NCBI RefSeq assembly: GCF_020164555.1
Contig: NZ_JAIQZB010000016.1
Span: 42,807-106,806, forward strand
Length of the DNA: 64,000 nt
DNA from: Salegentibacter lacus
Lineage (GTDB): Bacteria; Bacteroidota; Bacteroidia; Flavobacteriales; Flavobacteriaceae
Direction of reading: 5' to 3'
Numbering within the stretch: position 1 is the first letter of the stretch; the number at the start of each line of letters is the position of its first letter. The notes below the pieces were generated by a model that saw nothing but the letters and a program-made list of their open reading frames with translations, did no database searches and was not told the origin of the DNA. A program made the translations under genes and the position numbers. Positions 50,363 through 59,055 of the stretch are shown here, piece by piece.

Positions 50363-51542
50363 TCTTACTAAAAATTAATGAAGTACAATTCCCGCCAAAT
50401 CCAAAGGAATTTGAAAGAACATAATTGATCGGTTTTTCTTTCAATTTAGTCACCGGCATAAAACCTGAAGTTTTCATTGGATAGGAAAAATTGAGGTTAG
50501 GAAAAACCTGTTCGTTTTGTAGCGACAGCAAACTATAAACCGCTTCCAGCGCTCCCGCCGCAGCCAAAGTATGCCCGGTAAAAGATTTGGTAGAACTAAC
50601 ATCAGGCAAATTTTTAGAAAAGATACGCTTTAAAGCTTCAGTTTCTGCACTATCATTATTTCTTGTGGCGGTACCGTGAGTGTTTATATAATCTATGCTT
50701 TCCGAAGAAATCCCAGCGATTTTTAAAGCTTTCTGCATCGCTAAAAAAGCCCCTTCCCCATTTTCTGAAGAGGCGGTTTGATGGAATGCATCATTGGCAT
50801 TGCCATATCCTGAAATTATGCCTAATACCGGTTTTCCCTTTAATTCTTCTTCGGCTTCTAAAACCAGGTACGCAGCGCCTTCTCCAAGATTTAATCCGTT
50901 TCTGTTTTCATCAAAAGGTTTGCATTGTTCATCAGATAAAATCATTAAAGAATTAAATCCATTGAGGGTGAATTTGGTAAGACAATCTGTTCCGCCCACA
51001 ATCACACGCTTTAGTTTTCCGGCTTTAATCATCCTTGCGCCCAGCATAATTGCGTTAGCTCCCGAAGAACAAGCCGTGCTTATAGTACTTACAAATCCGG
51101 TGATCCCGAAGTGTTCAGCGATTTTTTCCGTAGTAAATCCTGGATGTTGAGCGCGTACATATCGGCTGTTCTCCGTTTTTCCCTGCGTAAAATCCTTAAA
51201 ATAAGTTTCTGTAGTATCCATTCCGCCAACGCTGGTTCCAGAAATAAACCCGGTCTCGTTATCGATTTTCAAACTAGATTGCGTAACCGCTTCTTTTACG
51301 GCAAATGCACCCAATAAAGCAGCCCGTGTAAAACTATGATTTTTGGGAAGTTTTAAATCCTCAGCGAGCGATTCGTTAGAAATCTTAATTTCCCCAACCG
51401 GTAAATTTTTGTGGATCGTTTCAAGAATTTCAGGAGAAGAAATTCCGTGTTTTCCTGAAATTAAAGAGCGATAGTTCTCCCCTGTGTTGTTGCCAATAGC
51501 AGAAATAACCCCTATTCCGGTAACGGCAACACCTTTATTCAT
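50352..51542 (-). CDS. Beta-ketoacyl-[ACP] synthase (chain extension)
   Basis: A 396-residue KAS II-type synthase. Nucleophile Cys158 in STISTACSSGANA, His in YINTHGTATRNNDSAE and second His in SFTGHTLAAAGALEA are all intact. It should form a heterodimer with the following chain-length factor and extend the 4-coumaroyl starter with malonyl units, as ApeO does. Four bases separate it from the ACP gene. Confidence 0.92.
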   Translation of the reverse strand: MNKGVAVTGIGVISAIGNNTGENYRSLISGKHGISSPEILETIHKNLPVGEIKISNESLAEDLKLPKNHSFTRAALLGAFAVKEAVTQSSLKIDNETGFISGTSVGGMDTTETYFKDFTQGKTENSRYVRAQHPGFTTEKIAEHFGITGFVSTISTACSSGANAIMLGARMIKAGKLKRVIVGGTDCLTKFTLNGFNSLMILSDEQCKPFDENRNGLNLGEGAAYLVLEAEEELKGKPVLGIISGYGNANDAFHQTASSENGEGAFLAMQKALKIAGISSESIDYINTHGTATRNNDSAETEALKRIFSKNLPDVSSTKSFTGHTLAAAGALEAVYSLLSLQNEQVFPNLNFSYPMKTSGFMPVTKLKEKPINYVLSNSFGFGGNCTSLIFSKNGG

Positions 51543-51545
51543 AAA

Positions 51546-51803
51546 CTATTTGGTTCGGTTTTCTTCTATATAGGTCGCCATTCGATCAATGGAAACAAAA
51601 ATCTCCTTGCCCTGCGAAGGATCTGTAAGTTTAATCCCGTAATCTTTTTCCAAAAGCACAATAAGCTCCAGCGCGTCTATAGAATCCAGGCCAAGACCGT
51701 CGCCAAAAAGCGGTTCGTCGTTGCTTATATCGGCAGGATCCATATCTTCCAGGTTAAGTTGCTCGATGATACTTTCTTTAAGTTCAGTGTGTAGGTTTGT
51801 CAT
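51546..51803 (-). CDS. Acyl carrier protein
   Basis: An 85-residue ACP with the phosphopantetheine attachment site at Ser41 in GLGLDSIDALELIVL and an acidic helix II. The start is the ATG at 51803; a longer frame reading to 51896 is only overlap with the upstream gene. It is the only ACP in the cluster, where two (ApeE/ApeF) are usual. Confidence 0.92.
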   Translation of the reverse strand: MTNLHTELKESIIEQLNLEDMDPADISNDEPLFGDGLGLDSIDALELIVLLEKDYGIKLTDPSQGKEIFVSIDRMATYIEENRTK

Positions 51804-52398
51804 TTTCAGCGCAATATAATTTTCTGAGGTTTTCTTCGGAAAATGGAATATTTCTCTCCTTTGAAACCAGGCACAAAAATACATCATATTCGCCATTTTG
51901 CAAGTCTAACCAGCCACAAAGCACTTCGGGGGCTTTTTTTGAAAGCAATAAAGATTCGGTATAATTTTTAAGCAGCTGAGCATTAAACCTTTCAGAAATA
52001 AAAAAACCATTCTCGCTTTGCACCTTATATTTAATGCTTATTTCTCCCAAAACAATGTTGGGCAGGGTATAAACGAAAAGCGAAGGGGACGCAAAGGTTT
52101 CTGTGCTTTCTTGAAATTGCCTGTCGATTTCCAGGCTGGAGGCATTGTTAGAGATTACCAGGGCGGTGTCTTCTGTTGGTTTATTTTTTCTAAAAATAAT
52201 TTCAGAAGCCAGAATTCCCAATTTAGATAGTCCGTCCATTTTATGGAATTTAGGATATTCCAGCTTAAAACAATCGTATGCAGCTTTTAGAAAAGGATTT
52301 AATTTATCTTCCGAAGATTCAAAAACCAGCCCTTCTGAATTAAAAATTTCACCATTTTTAACCCTTACCCAATCCTGTATATGAAATTGATTTGGCAT
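51784..52398 (-). CDS. Beta-ketoacyl synthase N-terminal-like protein (PF13723 type)
   Basis: A 204-residue truncated KS-like protein that carries the blocks ASSLEIDRQFQESTE and SPSLFVYTLPNIVLGEISI typical of 'Ketoacyl-synt_2' proteins, with no KS active-site Cys in its expected place and no C-terminal half. Such proteins are regular members of aryl-polyene and related clusters and are needed for production, although their catalytic role is not agreed. Start at the ATG at 52398; 20-base overlap with the ACP gene. Confidence 0.85.
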   Translation of the reverse strand: MPNQFHIQDWVRVKNGEIFNSEGLVFESSEDKLNPFLKAAYDCFKLEYPKFHKMDGLSKLGILASEIIFRKNKPTEDTALVISNNASSLEIDRQFQESTETFASPSLFVYTLPNIVLGEISIKYKVQSENGFFISERFNAQLLKNYTESLLLSKKAPEVLCGWLDLQNGEYDVFLCLVSKERNIPFSEENLRKLYCAENDKPTH

Positions 52399-52399
52399 T

Positions 52400-53545
52400 T
52401 TATTTCTTTTCCGCTTTAAAAACCAAAGCCAGGTTGCAGCCACCAAAACCAGATGCGGTTTTTAATGCATAATTGATTTCTTTTTTTTGATTTTCCCTAA
52501 TAACATTTAGCGGTTTCGAAACCCCCAATTCACCGAAATTTTTAGAAGCAAATAATTCATTATTCAACATCGAATGTTTAGTGATAATACTTTCTATCAA
52601 AGCCGAAGCCCCTAGCGTATGCCCATAATAAGCCTTTAAGCTATGAAGTGGCGTTTCCTGTAAACCAGACCTATGAAAAGCCATACTTTCCATCTCGTCA
52701 TTATACACCGTAGCCGTGCCGTGCGCCGATAAAAACCCGATTTCTTCTGCGAAAATAGAAGCTTCTTTTAATGCATTTTGAATACTCTTGTACAGCCCTT
52801 CGCCGGTCCGGGAAGGTCCTGAAATATGGTTGGCATCATTTGCTGAAGCATCACCAATCAAACTGATAACATTTGAAATCTCGGGTTTTTCAGTACTTAC
52901 CAAAATAGCTGCTGAGGCTTCTCCCAGGCTAATTCCATCACGATCTTTTGAGAAAGGCTTACAGGCTTTGGTGCTTAATGCCTGGAAAGAATTGAATCCA
53001 GAAATCACAAAATCACTCACCAGATCAGCTCCTACAACAATAGCATTCTTTATTTTTTCTGAATTCCCCAGTCTTCTCGCTACGGCAAGTCCTAAGCCTC
53101 CGGAAATACAAGCATTGGAAACAATTATAGGAGTTTGTGTAAAACCGAAAAAATTGGCAACAACTTTTCCTAATTCACTTAATTTTAAACGATTTTCAGG
53201 AAAACCTCCGGGTTCTTTTAAAAGATCAATGTTCCCTTTGGTGGTAGCAATAATTAAGGCGGTTTTCGTTGGGTCCAGGTTTTTATTTTTATCCAGAATT
53301 AGCTTTACTGCCAGGATAATCAATTTTTCCAACTTGGTAAATTTTTCAGAAGATCCAATTTCTGAAAAAGCCTGGTTTAAAAGAGTTTCATCAATAATTC
53401 CGGTAAAAAACGGGTTTTCGGTAATTTCTGGTCGTTGCTGAAGCTTTAAACCTGAGTCTCCCTCACGAATTGACTGGATATTTTCTTCGGTAGAAAATCC
53501 CAATGGAGAAATAATCGCATCGTCTAACAGGTAGAGTTTCTTCAT
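52400..53545 (-). CDS. Beta-ketoacyl-[ACP] synthase (second active KS)
   Basis: A 381-residue ketosynthase with Cys146 in VSNACISGGLGLAV, His in FLSAHGTATVYNDEME and His in KAYYGHTLGASALIE. It is less like FabF than the other synthase and matches the ApeR-type initiating synthase, so it may perform the first condensation on the aromatic starter. Start at ATG 53545, overlapping the thioesterase stop by one base (TAATG). Confidence 0.89.
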   Translation of the reverse strand: MKKLYLLDDAIISPLGFSTEENIQSIREGDSGLKLQQRPEITENPFFTGIIDETLLNQAFSEIGSSEKFTKLEKLIILAVKLILDKNKNLDPTKTALIIATTKGNIDLLKEPGGFPENRLKLSELGKVVANFFGFTQTPIIVSNACISGGLGLAVARRLGNSEKIKNAIVVGADLVSDFVISGFNSFQALSTKACKPFSKDRDGISLGEASAAILVSTEKPEISNVISLIGDASANDANHISGPSRTGEGLYKSIQNALKEASIFAEEIGFLSAHGTATVYNDEMESMAFHRSGLQETPLHSLKAYYGHTLGASALIESIITKHSMLNNELFASKNFGELGVSKPLNVIRENQKKEINYALKTASGFGGCNLALVFKAEKK

Positions 53546-53964
53546 TAAAGCAGCTTCATTTTCTTTTTCCAATCTAAGAAAAACGGCGGATTATTTAACA
53601 CTAATTCCCGCTTTTCATCTAGGAAAACCTGCAAAGTCTCGCCGGTACAAATCAGATCTTCGCCTTTAAAAATTTTATAACTGAAATTTATTTTTGCCGC
53701 TTCAGAATTCACAAAAGTGGTTTCTACCCAAAAAACATCGCTATATTTTAATGGTAATTTGTGCTCACAAACAGATTTTACGATGGGGGTCGTATAGCCT
53801 TCAGCCTGAGCATCTAAGTAAGAAATACCGTGTTCGCGGCCAAAATCTTCGCGGCCTTCTTCGAAATATTTTAGATAGTTGCCGTGCCACACGATTTGCA
53901 AAGGATCGCATTCGTTAAAACGGACCCTAAGATTCGTAATTGTGGTCAGGGATTTCTCCAGCAT
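53545..53964 (-). CDS. 4HBT/YbgC-type acyl-CoA/ACP thioesterase
   Basis: A 139-residue hotdog thioesterase with RFNECDPLQIVWHGNYLKYF, in which the Asp of ECDP is the catalytic residue of the 4-hydroxybenzoyl-CoA thioesterase family. It corresponds to the ApeK-type thioesterase of aryl-polyene clusters, which probably clears or releases acyl chains. Two bases from the upstream dehydratase. Confidence 0.87.
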   Translation of the reverse strand: MLEKSLTTITNLRVRFNECDPLQIVWHGNYLKYFEEGREDFGREHGISYLDAQAEGYTTPIVKSVCEHKLPLKYSDVFWVETTFVNSEAAKINFSYKIFKGEDLICTGETLQVFLDEKRELVLNNPPFFLDWKKKMKLL

Positions 53965-53965
53965 A

Positions 53966-54415
53966 TTAATCTACAGTAACAGTTTTCATTTCAGAAGTGG
54001 CTAAAAGATTTCCATCTTCATCAAAAGTACGTGCCCCCACAGAAGTCACATTCATAAATTCCTGTAGGATTTCTACATAGGTCACAAGTTTACTTCCTGC
54101 TTTTGGAAGTTCCAGGATTTCCACGGCTTTAATCGCGCCGATAAAACCCGTCTTTGGTTTATCGAGTCCGCTTAAAAATCCCTCGTAACCACGCCACAGC
54201 GACATACTCTGTGCCATATGTTCAATAAGACCTGGTTCAGAAAAAATAGTGCCTTCTACCAGAACATTATCTTCGGGAATTGTAAATCCGGTGGTTCCGG
54301 TCTTATCGGTGTATTCCAATAAACTGTCTACCATTACAAATGGAGGTTTTTGCGGAATTAATTGTAAAATTCGGTCTAATTCTAAAATCGGTTCTTTGAG
54401 TAAATTTTCTGCCAT
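53966..54415 (-). CDS. 3-hydroxyacyl-ACP dehydratase, hotdog fold (ApeP-like)
   Basis: A 149-residue hotdog protein with LQLIPQKPPFVMVDSLLEY and the ApeP hallmark EPGLIEHMAQSMSLWRGYEG (catalytic Glu/His segment, about 75-90). It is the second dehydratase needed for polyene double-bond formation. Nine bases separate it from the acyltransferase upstream. Confidence 0.87.
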   Translation of the reverse strand: MAENLLKEPILELDRILQLIPQKPPFVMVDSLLEYTDKTGTTGFTIPEDNVLVEGTIFSEPGLIEHMAQSMSLWRGYEGFLSGLDKPKTGFIGAIKAVEILELPKAGSKLVTYVEILQEFMNVTSVGARTFDEDGNLLATSEMKTVTVD

Positions 54416-54424
54416 AAGCTGTTT

Positions 54425-55303
54425 TTAGCTGAAATCGTTCCAGTAATCGTAATAATTATACCATTGGTGCGGATACTTTTTTAGCATAGTTTCCAGGTTT
54501 TCAAGATAAGCTTTTAATAGATTTTTTGCATCATTTTTGTCAGGATTATAAGGCCTGGCATAGAAATGATAGTGAAAATTCCTCTCTCGCATAATGTGCA
54601 CGAACAACACGGGGATTTTATTACGGGCCGCCAATTTAAAAGGTCCCTGCGGAAATTTCACCTTTTCTCCCATAAAATTATGCGTATAAGTTTTAGAATT
54701 TTCGGTATAGCGATCGGCGGCAAAAACCAGAAGCTCGTTGTTTTGCAGCGCTTTGTTCATTTCAAAAATATGGGAAAGATCTTCTTTTAAAACAATGAGT
54801 TTAATAGCCGATTTCCCGGTTACCGAATCCAGGTAATTTTTAATTTCCTCGTGTTCTAAATCGGTCACCACAAGGTTTACAATTTGATGATTGTTCTTGT
54901 CATCAAAAAAATGTTTTGCAAGATTAAAATTGCCAATGTGCGCGGTAAGTAAGATTCCTCCTTTATTCCTTTCCAGTAAGTTCTCAATATGGTGAATACC
55001 GTCAAACTCAAAGCTATACTTATGTTTTAAGCCTGAAGCAATTGCAATGCGATCCAGTTGAATTCTACCAAAGGTGAAATAGCTTTTATAAACATTCAGG
55101 GCTGCTTTTAAACTGGAATAGCCAAGACGTTTTCTGAATAAATAATAAACGCTTTTAGTAGAATTAAAGGCGAAAAAAACAAAATAAAGCGCCACAAATA
55201 GAAGAACAAAATAAGAAGCGTAAAGCCCGAAAGTCTTGATGATGAATACATAAATCCTCAACCCCAGAACGGTTCCACGCGATTGTCCCTTCCAATTCGC
55301 CAT
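54425..55303 (-). CDS. LpxL/HtrB-like lysophospholipid acyltransferase
   Basis: A 292-residue inner-membrane acyltransferase with one or two N-terminal helices (LYASYFVLLFVALYFVFFAF) and the catalytic HxxxxD-type block GGILLTAHIGNFNLAKHFF (about 117), plus FPQGPFKLAARNKIPVLFVH. In polyene clusters this enzyme type attaches the polyene acyl chain to a lipid or hydroxyl group. Related to lipid A acyltransferases, from which it is distinguished by context. Confidence 0.87.
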   Translation of the reverse strand: MANWKGQSRGTVLGLRIYVFIIKTFGLYASYFVLLFVALYFVFFAFNSTKSVYYLFRKRLGYSSLKAALNVYKSYFTFGRIQLDRIAIASGLKHKYSFEFDGIHHIENLLERNKGGILLTAHIGNFNLAKHFFDDKNNHQIVNLVVTDLEHEEIKNYLDSVTGKSAIKLIVLKEDLSHIFEMNKALQNNELLVFAADRYTENSKTYTHNFMGEKVKFPQGPFKLAARNKIPVLFVHIMRERNFHYHFYARPYNPDKNDAKNLLKAYLENLETMLKKYPHQWYNYYDYWNDFS

Positions 55304-55306
55304 AAT

Positions 55307-56038
55307 TTAAGAATAGAGTCCGCCGTTAATATTTATTACCTCACCGGTAATGTAAGAAGCTTTTTTTGAAGCCAGGAAGCTAACCAAATCGGCAACTTCT
55401 TCTGCATCGCCAAAACGGTTTAAAGGGATTAAGTTTTTAAGTTCATTTTCATCAAAACCGGCAGTCATATCTGAAGTTATAAAACCCGGTGCCACGGCAT
55501 TAACGGTGACCTTTCTTTTCCCGATTTCCTGCGCCAGGGCTTTAGTAGCAGCCACCATCGCTCCCTTTGCCGCCGAATAATTCACCTGCCCGGCATTTCC
55601 TTTTAATCCGGAAAGGGAAACGATATTGATAATTCGCCCATAACGTTGTTTAAGCATATTTTTAATTAGTGGCTGAGTAACATTATAAAAACCATTTAAG
55701 CTGGTATTGATAACCGAATGCCAATCTTCCGGTTTCATCCACATAAAGAGTCCGTCGCGGGTGATGCCGGCATTATTTACAATGACTTCAATTTCTGCAT
55801 CGGGATTATTTTTGCTGAAATCTTCCAGCGCTTTTTTAGTTTTTTCAGCATCTGAGACATCAAACTGTAGTAAATCGCATTTGACGCCTTGAGCTTCTAC
55901 AAGTTCTTTAGTCGCTGTAGCAGCTTCAGTATTGGAATGGAAATTCAGCAAAATATTATAGCCCAGCTCCTTTGCCAGGTTTATGGCAATAGCTTTTCCA
56001 ATTCCACGGGAACCACCGGTGATAAGGGCGTATTTCAT
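55307..56038 (-). CDS. 3-oxoacyl-[ACP] reductase (FabG type)
   Basis: A 243-residue short-chain dehydrogenase/reductase. Cofactor motif TGGSRGIGKAIA at 7-18, NNAGITRDG at about 87, Ser in VSLSGLKGN, and Tyr/Lys in VNYSAAKGAM (about 154-158). It reduces the 3-oxo group in each polyene extension cycle, the ApeQ counterpart. Four bases from the acyltransferase gene. Confidence 0.92.
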   Translation of the reverse strand: MKYALITGGSRGIGKAIAINLAKELGYNILLNFHSNTEAATATKELVEAQGVKCDLLQFDVSDAEKTKKALEDFSKNNPDAEIEVIVNNAGITRDGLFMWMKPEDWHSVINTSLNGFYNVTQPLIKNMLKQRYGRIINIVSLSGLKGNAGQVNYSAAKGAMVAATKALAQEIGKRKVTVNAVAPGFITSDMTAGFDENELKNLIPLNRFGDAEEVADLVSFLASKKASYITGEVININGGLYS

Positions 56039-56062
56039 TGAATTTTAGGTTTCAGGTAGGTC

Positions 56063-56076
56063 TCGACTGCGCTCGA
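56063..56076. repeat. Dispersed semi-palindromic repeat, copy 2
   Basis: TCGACTGCGCTCGA is the exact reverse complement of 40282-40295. It sits inside a 5-bp hairpin (AGGTC/GACCT, 56058-56079) in the 46-base gap between the ammonia-lyase and fabG genes. Confidence 0.5.
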
Positions 56077-56084
56077 CCTGACAT

Positions 56085-57617
56085 TTAATAAACTTCATTA
56101 TTCTTGAGGTAATCCTTTACTTCAGCATTGGTTTTATATAATGGGAAATCTTCTTTTATTTCAGGAATTATTTTGTTCATTTCTTCTAAAACCTCCCTGG
56201 TTTTTCGCGAAAGTTTTTCATCAAAATCCAGATAACGCAAAGCCTGAACAATGGTCATAATCTCTACCGAAAGCACTTCAAAAGCATTATCGATAACGGT
56301 TTTTGTAATATTTGCAGCGTTGGTGCCCATACTCACAATATCCTGGTTGTCGTTATTGTTGGGAATACTATGAATATACATTGGATTAGAAAGCGTCTGA
56401 TTTTCGGCAGTTGTAGAAACCGCGGTAAACTGCGCACCCTGCATACCGAAATTTAAGCCCAGTTTTCCCAAATTCACAAATGGAGTTAGAATATCGTTGA
56501 GTTTATTGTTCAGTAAATAATTGAGTTGTCGCTCGGCCAGCATCGATAGTTTTGTGACCACGAGTTTTAGCTTATCCATTTCCAGGGCTACATAATCGCC
56601 GTGAAAGTTTCCACCGTGATATACTTGTTCGTTTTCCACATCTATAATAGGATTATCGTTGGCAGAATTCACTTCTTCAATTAGGATTTTTGCAACATGT
56701 TCAAGGGTATCGTAAACCGGGCCAAGAATTTGCGGAACACAGCGTAAACTGTAATATTCCTGCACTTTTTCCTTAAAATAGGTGTTTTTATCGGCCGCAT
56801 CATTATACAAATGTTCATTACGGTCTCGCGTAAGTTTGCTGTCTTTTAAATGATCTCGCATTTTTTCCGCGATCTTTTGCTGGCCATTGTGTTTTTTTGC
56901 TGCATTGAGTTCTTCAGATAAATGATCATCATAAGCCTGCACGATTTCATTAATCGCTGCGGAACAAAAAACTGACCAGTTCAACAATCGCTTAGCATAA
57001 ATAATATTTACAATTCCAATGCCGGTCATTGCTGAAGTACCATTCATTAAAGCCAGGCCTTCTCTAATTTCAATCTTTATGGGATCAATATTTTCTTCAG
57101 CAAAAATTTCTTTGGTTTCGCGACGTTTACCTTTATAAAAAACTTCTCCTTCCCCGATTAATACCAGTGCCAGATGTGCCAGTTGCACCAAATCTCCTGA
57201 AGCTCCTACCCCACCGTGTTCAAAAATTAGAGGTGTAATATTTTTATTTATAAGTTGATGCATCACTTCAGCAACCGATTTATGGACTCCAGATTTTCCT
57301 AAGGAAAGCGTATTCAAACGGGCCAGCATCAAAGCTTTAACATAGAGTGGCTCCATTAGTTTTCCGGAACCAGAGGAATGACTTCGAATTAAATTATATT
57401 GAAGTTGAATGCGGTCCTTATCCTTAATTTTATATTGCGCCATAGGGCCAAAACCTGTGTTCACACCATAAATAACCTTATTCTGGGAAAACTCTTTTAA
57501 AAACTTAAAACTGGCTTCGATCTTTTCAAGGCTTTGTGAGGAAGACTGAATTTCAGTATTTTCAAACAAAACATTATAAAAATCATCAAGGTTAAGGGCA
57601 TCATTAATCTGGAGCAT
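56085..57617 (-). CDS. Tyrosine ammonia-lyase of the flexirubin/aryl-polyene cluster
   Basis: A 510-residue MIO-dependent ammonia-lyase. The self-forming MIO triad Ala-Ser-Gly is at 139-141 in GGVGASGDLVQLAHL. The chain is close to the flavobacterial tyrosine ammonia-lyase I recall (GVNTGFGPMAQY, LQYNLIRSHSSGSG with the selectivity His, NSANDNPIIDV, MGTNAANIT), so it should convert L-tyrosine to 4-coumarate, the starter of the pigment. The ATG at 57617 (MLQINDALNL) aligns with the known family start; an ATG at 57626 is the alternative. Longer starts are excluded since the promoter box TACATTTG lies at 57652-57645. It is the first gene of the 17-kb cluster. Histidine specificity is a less likely alternative. 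Confidence 0.92.
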   Translation of the reverse strand: MLQINDALNLDDFYNVLFENTEIQSSSQSLEKIEASFKFLKEFSQNKVIYGVNTGFGPMAQYKIKDKDRIQLQYNLIRSHSSGSGKLMEPLYVKALMLARLNTLSLGKSGVHKSVAEVMHQLINKNITPLIFEHGGVGASGDLVQLAHLALVLIGEGEVFYKGKRRETKEIFAEENIDPIKIEIREGLALMNGTSAMTGIGIVNIIYAKRLLNWSVFCSAAINEIVQAYDDHLSEELNAAKKHNGQQKIAEKMRDHLKDSKLTRDRNEHLYNDAADKNTYFKEKVQEYYSLRCVPQILGPVYDTLEHVAKILIEEVNSANDNPIIDVENEQVYHGGNFHGDYVALEMDKLKLVVTKLSMLAERQLNYLLNNKLNDILTPFVNLGKLGLNFGMQGAQFTAVSTTAENQTLSNPMYIHSIPNNNDNQDIVSMGTNAANITKTVIDNAFEVLSVEIMTIVQALRYLDFDEKLSRKTREVLEEMNKIIPEIKEDFPLYKTNAEVKDYLKNNEVY

Positions 57618-57644
57618 AGACCGCATTATTCTTAGGAATCTTAA

Positions 57645-57652
57645 CAAATGTA
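57645..57652 (-). promoter_or_regulatory. Promoter -7 box for the aryl-polyene gene cluster
   Basis: Minus-strand TACATTTG exactly matches TAnnTTTG, 27 bases upstream of the ammonia-lyase start. It is the only good candidate upstream of the cluster's first gene; a -33 TTG is not clear, so control may need an activator. Confidence 0.5.
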
Positions 57653-57675
57653 CTATATTTAGACCGTATTTAAAA

Positions 57676-57704
57676 TTGTTGATTTTAGATTTAGAATGAA
57701 TTTG
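57676..57704 (+). promoter_or_regulatory. Promoter of the halogenase-like gene (TTG-N18-TGAATTTG)
   Basis: Divergent promoter in the 120-base space: TTG at 57676-57678, 18-base spacer, TGAATTTG (one mismatch), 33 bases before the ATG at 57738. Confidence 0.45.
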
Positions 57705-57737
57705 TATTACTAAGAAAAAACCGGCGAAACCTTTAAA

Positions 57738-58976
57738 ATGAAACAGCTTAGCACCCAAATCTTAATTATTGGCGCCGGACCTTCCGGAATGGTCGCTGCC
57801 GGATATTTAAAAAAACATAGGGTTGATTGCTTGGTAGTAGAGAAAAATACCTTTCCGCGTTTTAGCATCGGGGAAAGTTTACTTCCGAAAAGCATGGGAA
57901 ATTTTAAAGAAGCTGGCTTACTGGAAGCTATTAAAGCAGAAGGATTTCAGAAAAAATACGGCGCAAGGTTTATAAATGAAGGTAAAGTCGGGGAATTTGA
58001 CTTCAGCGAAAAGTATGGTGAAGGTTGGGATTGGACATGGCAGGTTCCCAGAGCTGATTTTGATTTGGTTCTGGCTAATGAGATTCAACGAAAAGGAGTA
58101 GAAATCCTTTTTAATACTGAAGTTAGGAATGTTAATTTTTACCGAAAAAAATCTATTACTGAAATAGTGATCAATTCTGAAGAAAGAGTTGAAATCAAAG
58201 CTGATTTTATAATTGACGCTAGCGGCAACGGAAGGGTTTTAGCTAATCAATTAAAACTGAACACATCTCCTAAAATAACAGGGAATTCATCCATTTTTAC
58301 ACATATTAAAGAAACGAACAGGCCAAATGGAAAAGAAGGTGAATTGATCACTTTTGAAGTTTTGGATACTAAAACCTGGTTCTGGTACTTTCCATTTTCC
58401 AACGGAAATTCCAGTCTTGGTTTTGTAAGTAATAATAACTGGTTTGGAGATTTCAGCAGTGATAATTCAACAGCCTTTAAGGAAATGCTGAAAAAACTGA
58501 AATATTATAAGAATAGATTTGATGATGAGCCTTTTCTATTTGAACCCATAAAAATGCCAAATATTTCCCGAAACGTAAAAAAAATCTATGGCGAAGGATT
58601 TGCTCTAACCGGTAATAGCGCTGAGTTTCTTGATCCTATTTTCTCATCGGGAGTTGCGTTTGCAACCGAATCTGGTTTACAGGCAGCGAAACTTGCCAGC
58701 CTAGAAGTTGCAGGACAACAAGTTAATTGGGAAAAAGATTATGCGGAATATATGAAAGCTGGAATTTCTGTATTTAGTAGTTATGTAAAAGAATGGTATA
58801 CCGGGAATTTGCAAAAACTGTTTTTTCACGAAATGCCCATAACTGAAATAAAAGAACAAATTTGTGCAGTTCTTGCCGGTTATGTTTGGGATAAGAGCAA
58901 CCCGTTTGTGAAGAATCACCAAAGAATTATTAAAAATATAGCTCGCTTAATAGACCGGGAAGAGATAAATGTTTAA
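57738..58976 (+). CDS. FAD-dependent oxidoreductase of the flavin-halogenase type
   Basis: A 412-residue flavoprotein. GAGPSGMVAAG (12-22) binds FAD; PRFSIGESLLPKSM (40-53) and FQKKYGARF (70-78) are typical of flavin-dependent halogenases, with Lys72/73 at the place of the catalytic lysine, and WDWTWQVP (97-104) is the WxWxIP halogenase motif with Val for Ile. TGNSAEFLDPIFSSGVAFA (about 293) is the C-terminal FAD block. Related geranylgeranyl-reductase-like or hydroxylase flavoproteins can share some of these. Divergent from the ammonia-lyase, it probably modifies the aryl head group by chlorination or hydroxylation; no flavin reductase is adjacent. Confidence 0.85.
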   Translation: MKQLSTQILIIGAGPSGMVAAGYLKKHRVDCLVVEKNTFPRFSIGESLLPKSMGNFKEAGLLEAIKAEGFQKKYGARFINEGKVGEFDFSEKYGEGWDWTWQVPRADFDLVLANEIQRKGVEILFNTEVRNVNFYRKKSITEIVINSEERVEIKADFIIDASGNGRVLANQLKLNTSPKITGNSSIFTHIKETNRPNGKEGELITFEVLDTKTWFWYFPFSNGNSSLGFVSNNNWFGDFSSDNSTAFKEMLKKLKYYKNRFDDEPFLFEPIKMPNISRNVKKIYGEGFALTGNSAEFLDPIFSSGVAFATESGLQAAKLASLEVAGQQVNWEKDYAEYMKAGISVFSSYVKEWYTGNLQKLFFHEMPITEIKEQICAVLAGYVWDKSNPFVKNHQRIIKNIARLIDREEINV

Positions 58977-59055
58977 AAACTTTTAAACCTAAAATTCTGA
59001 TGACAAAGCTTTTAAAAATTAGTCTTCATTTTATTGCATTCTTTAGCCTAAAAAG

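Noticed and set aside
56085..57617. Histidine ammonia-lyase of histidine degradation
   Set aside because: Sequence is close to the flavobacterial tyrosine-specific enzyme and the gene heads a polyene cluster; no hutU, hutI or hutG genes are near.
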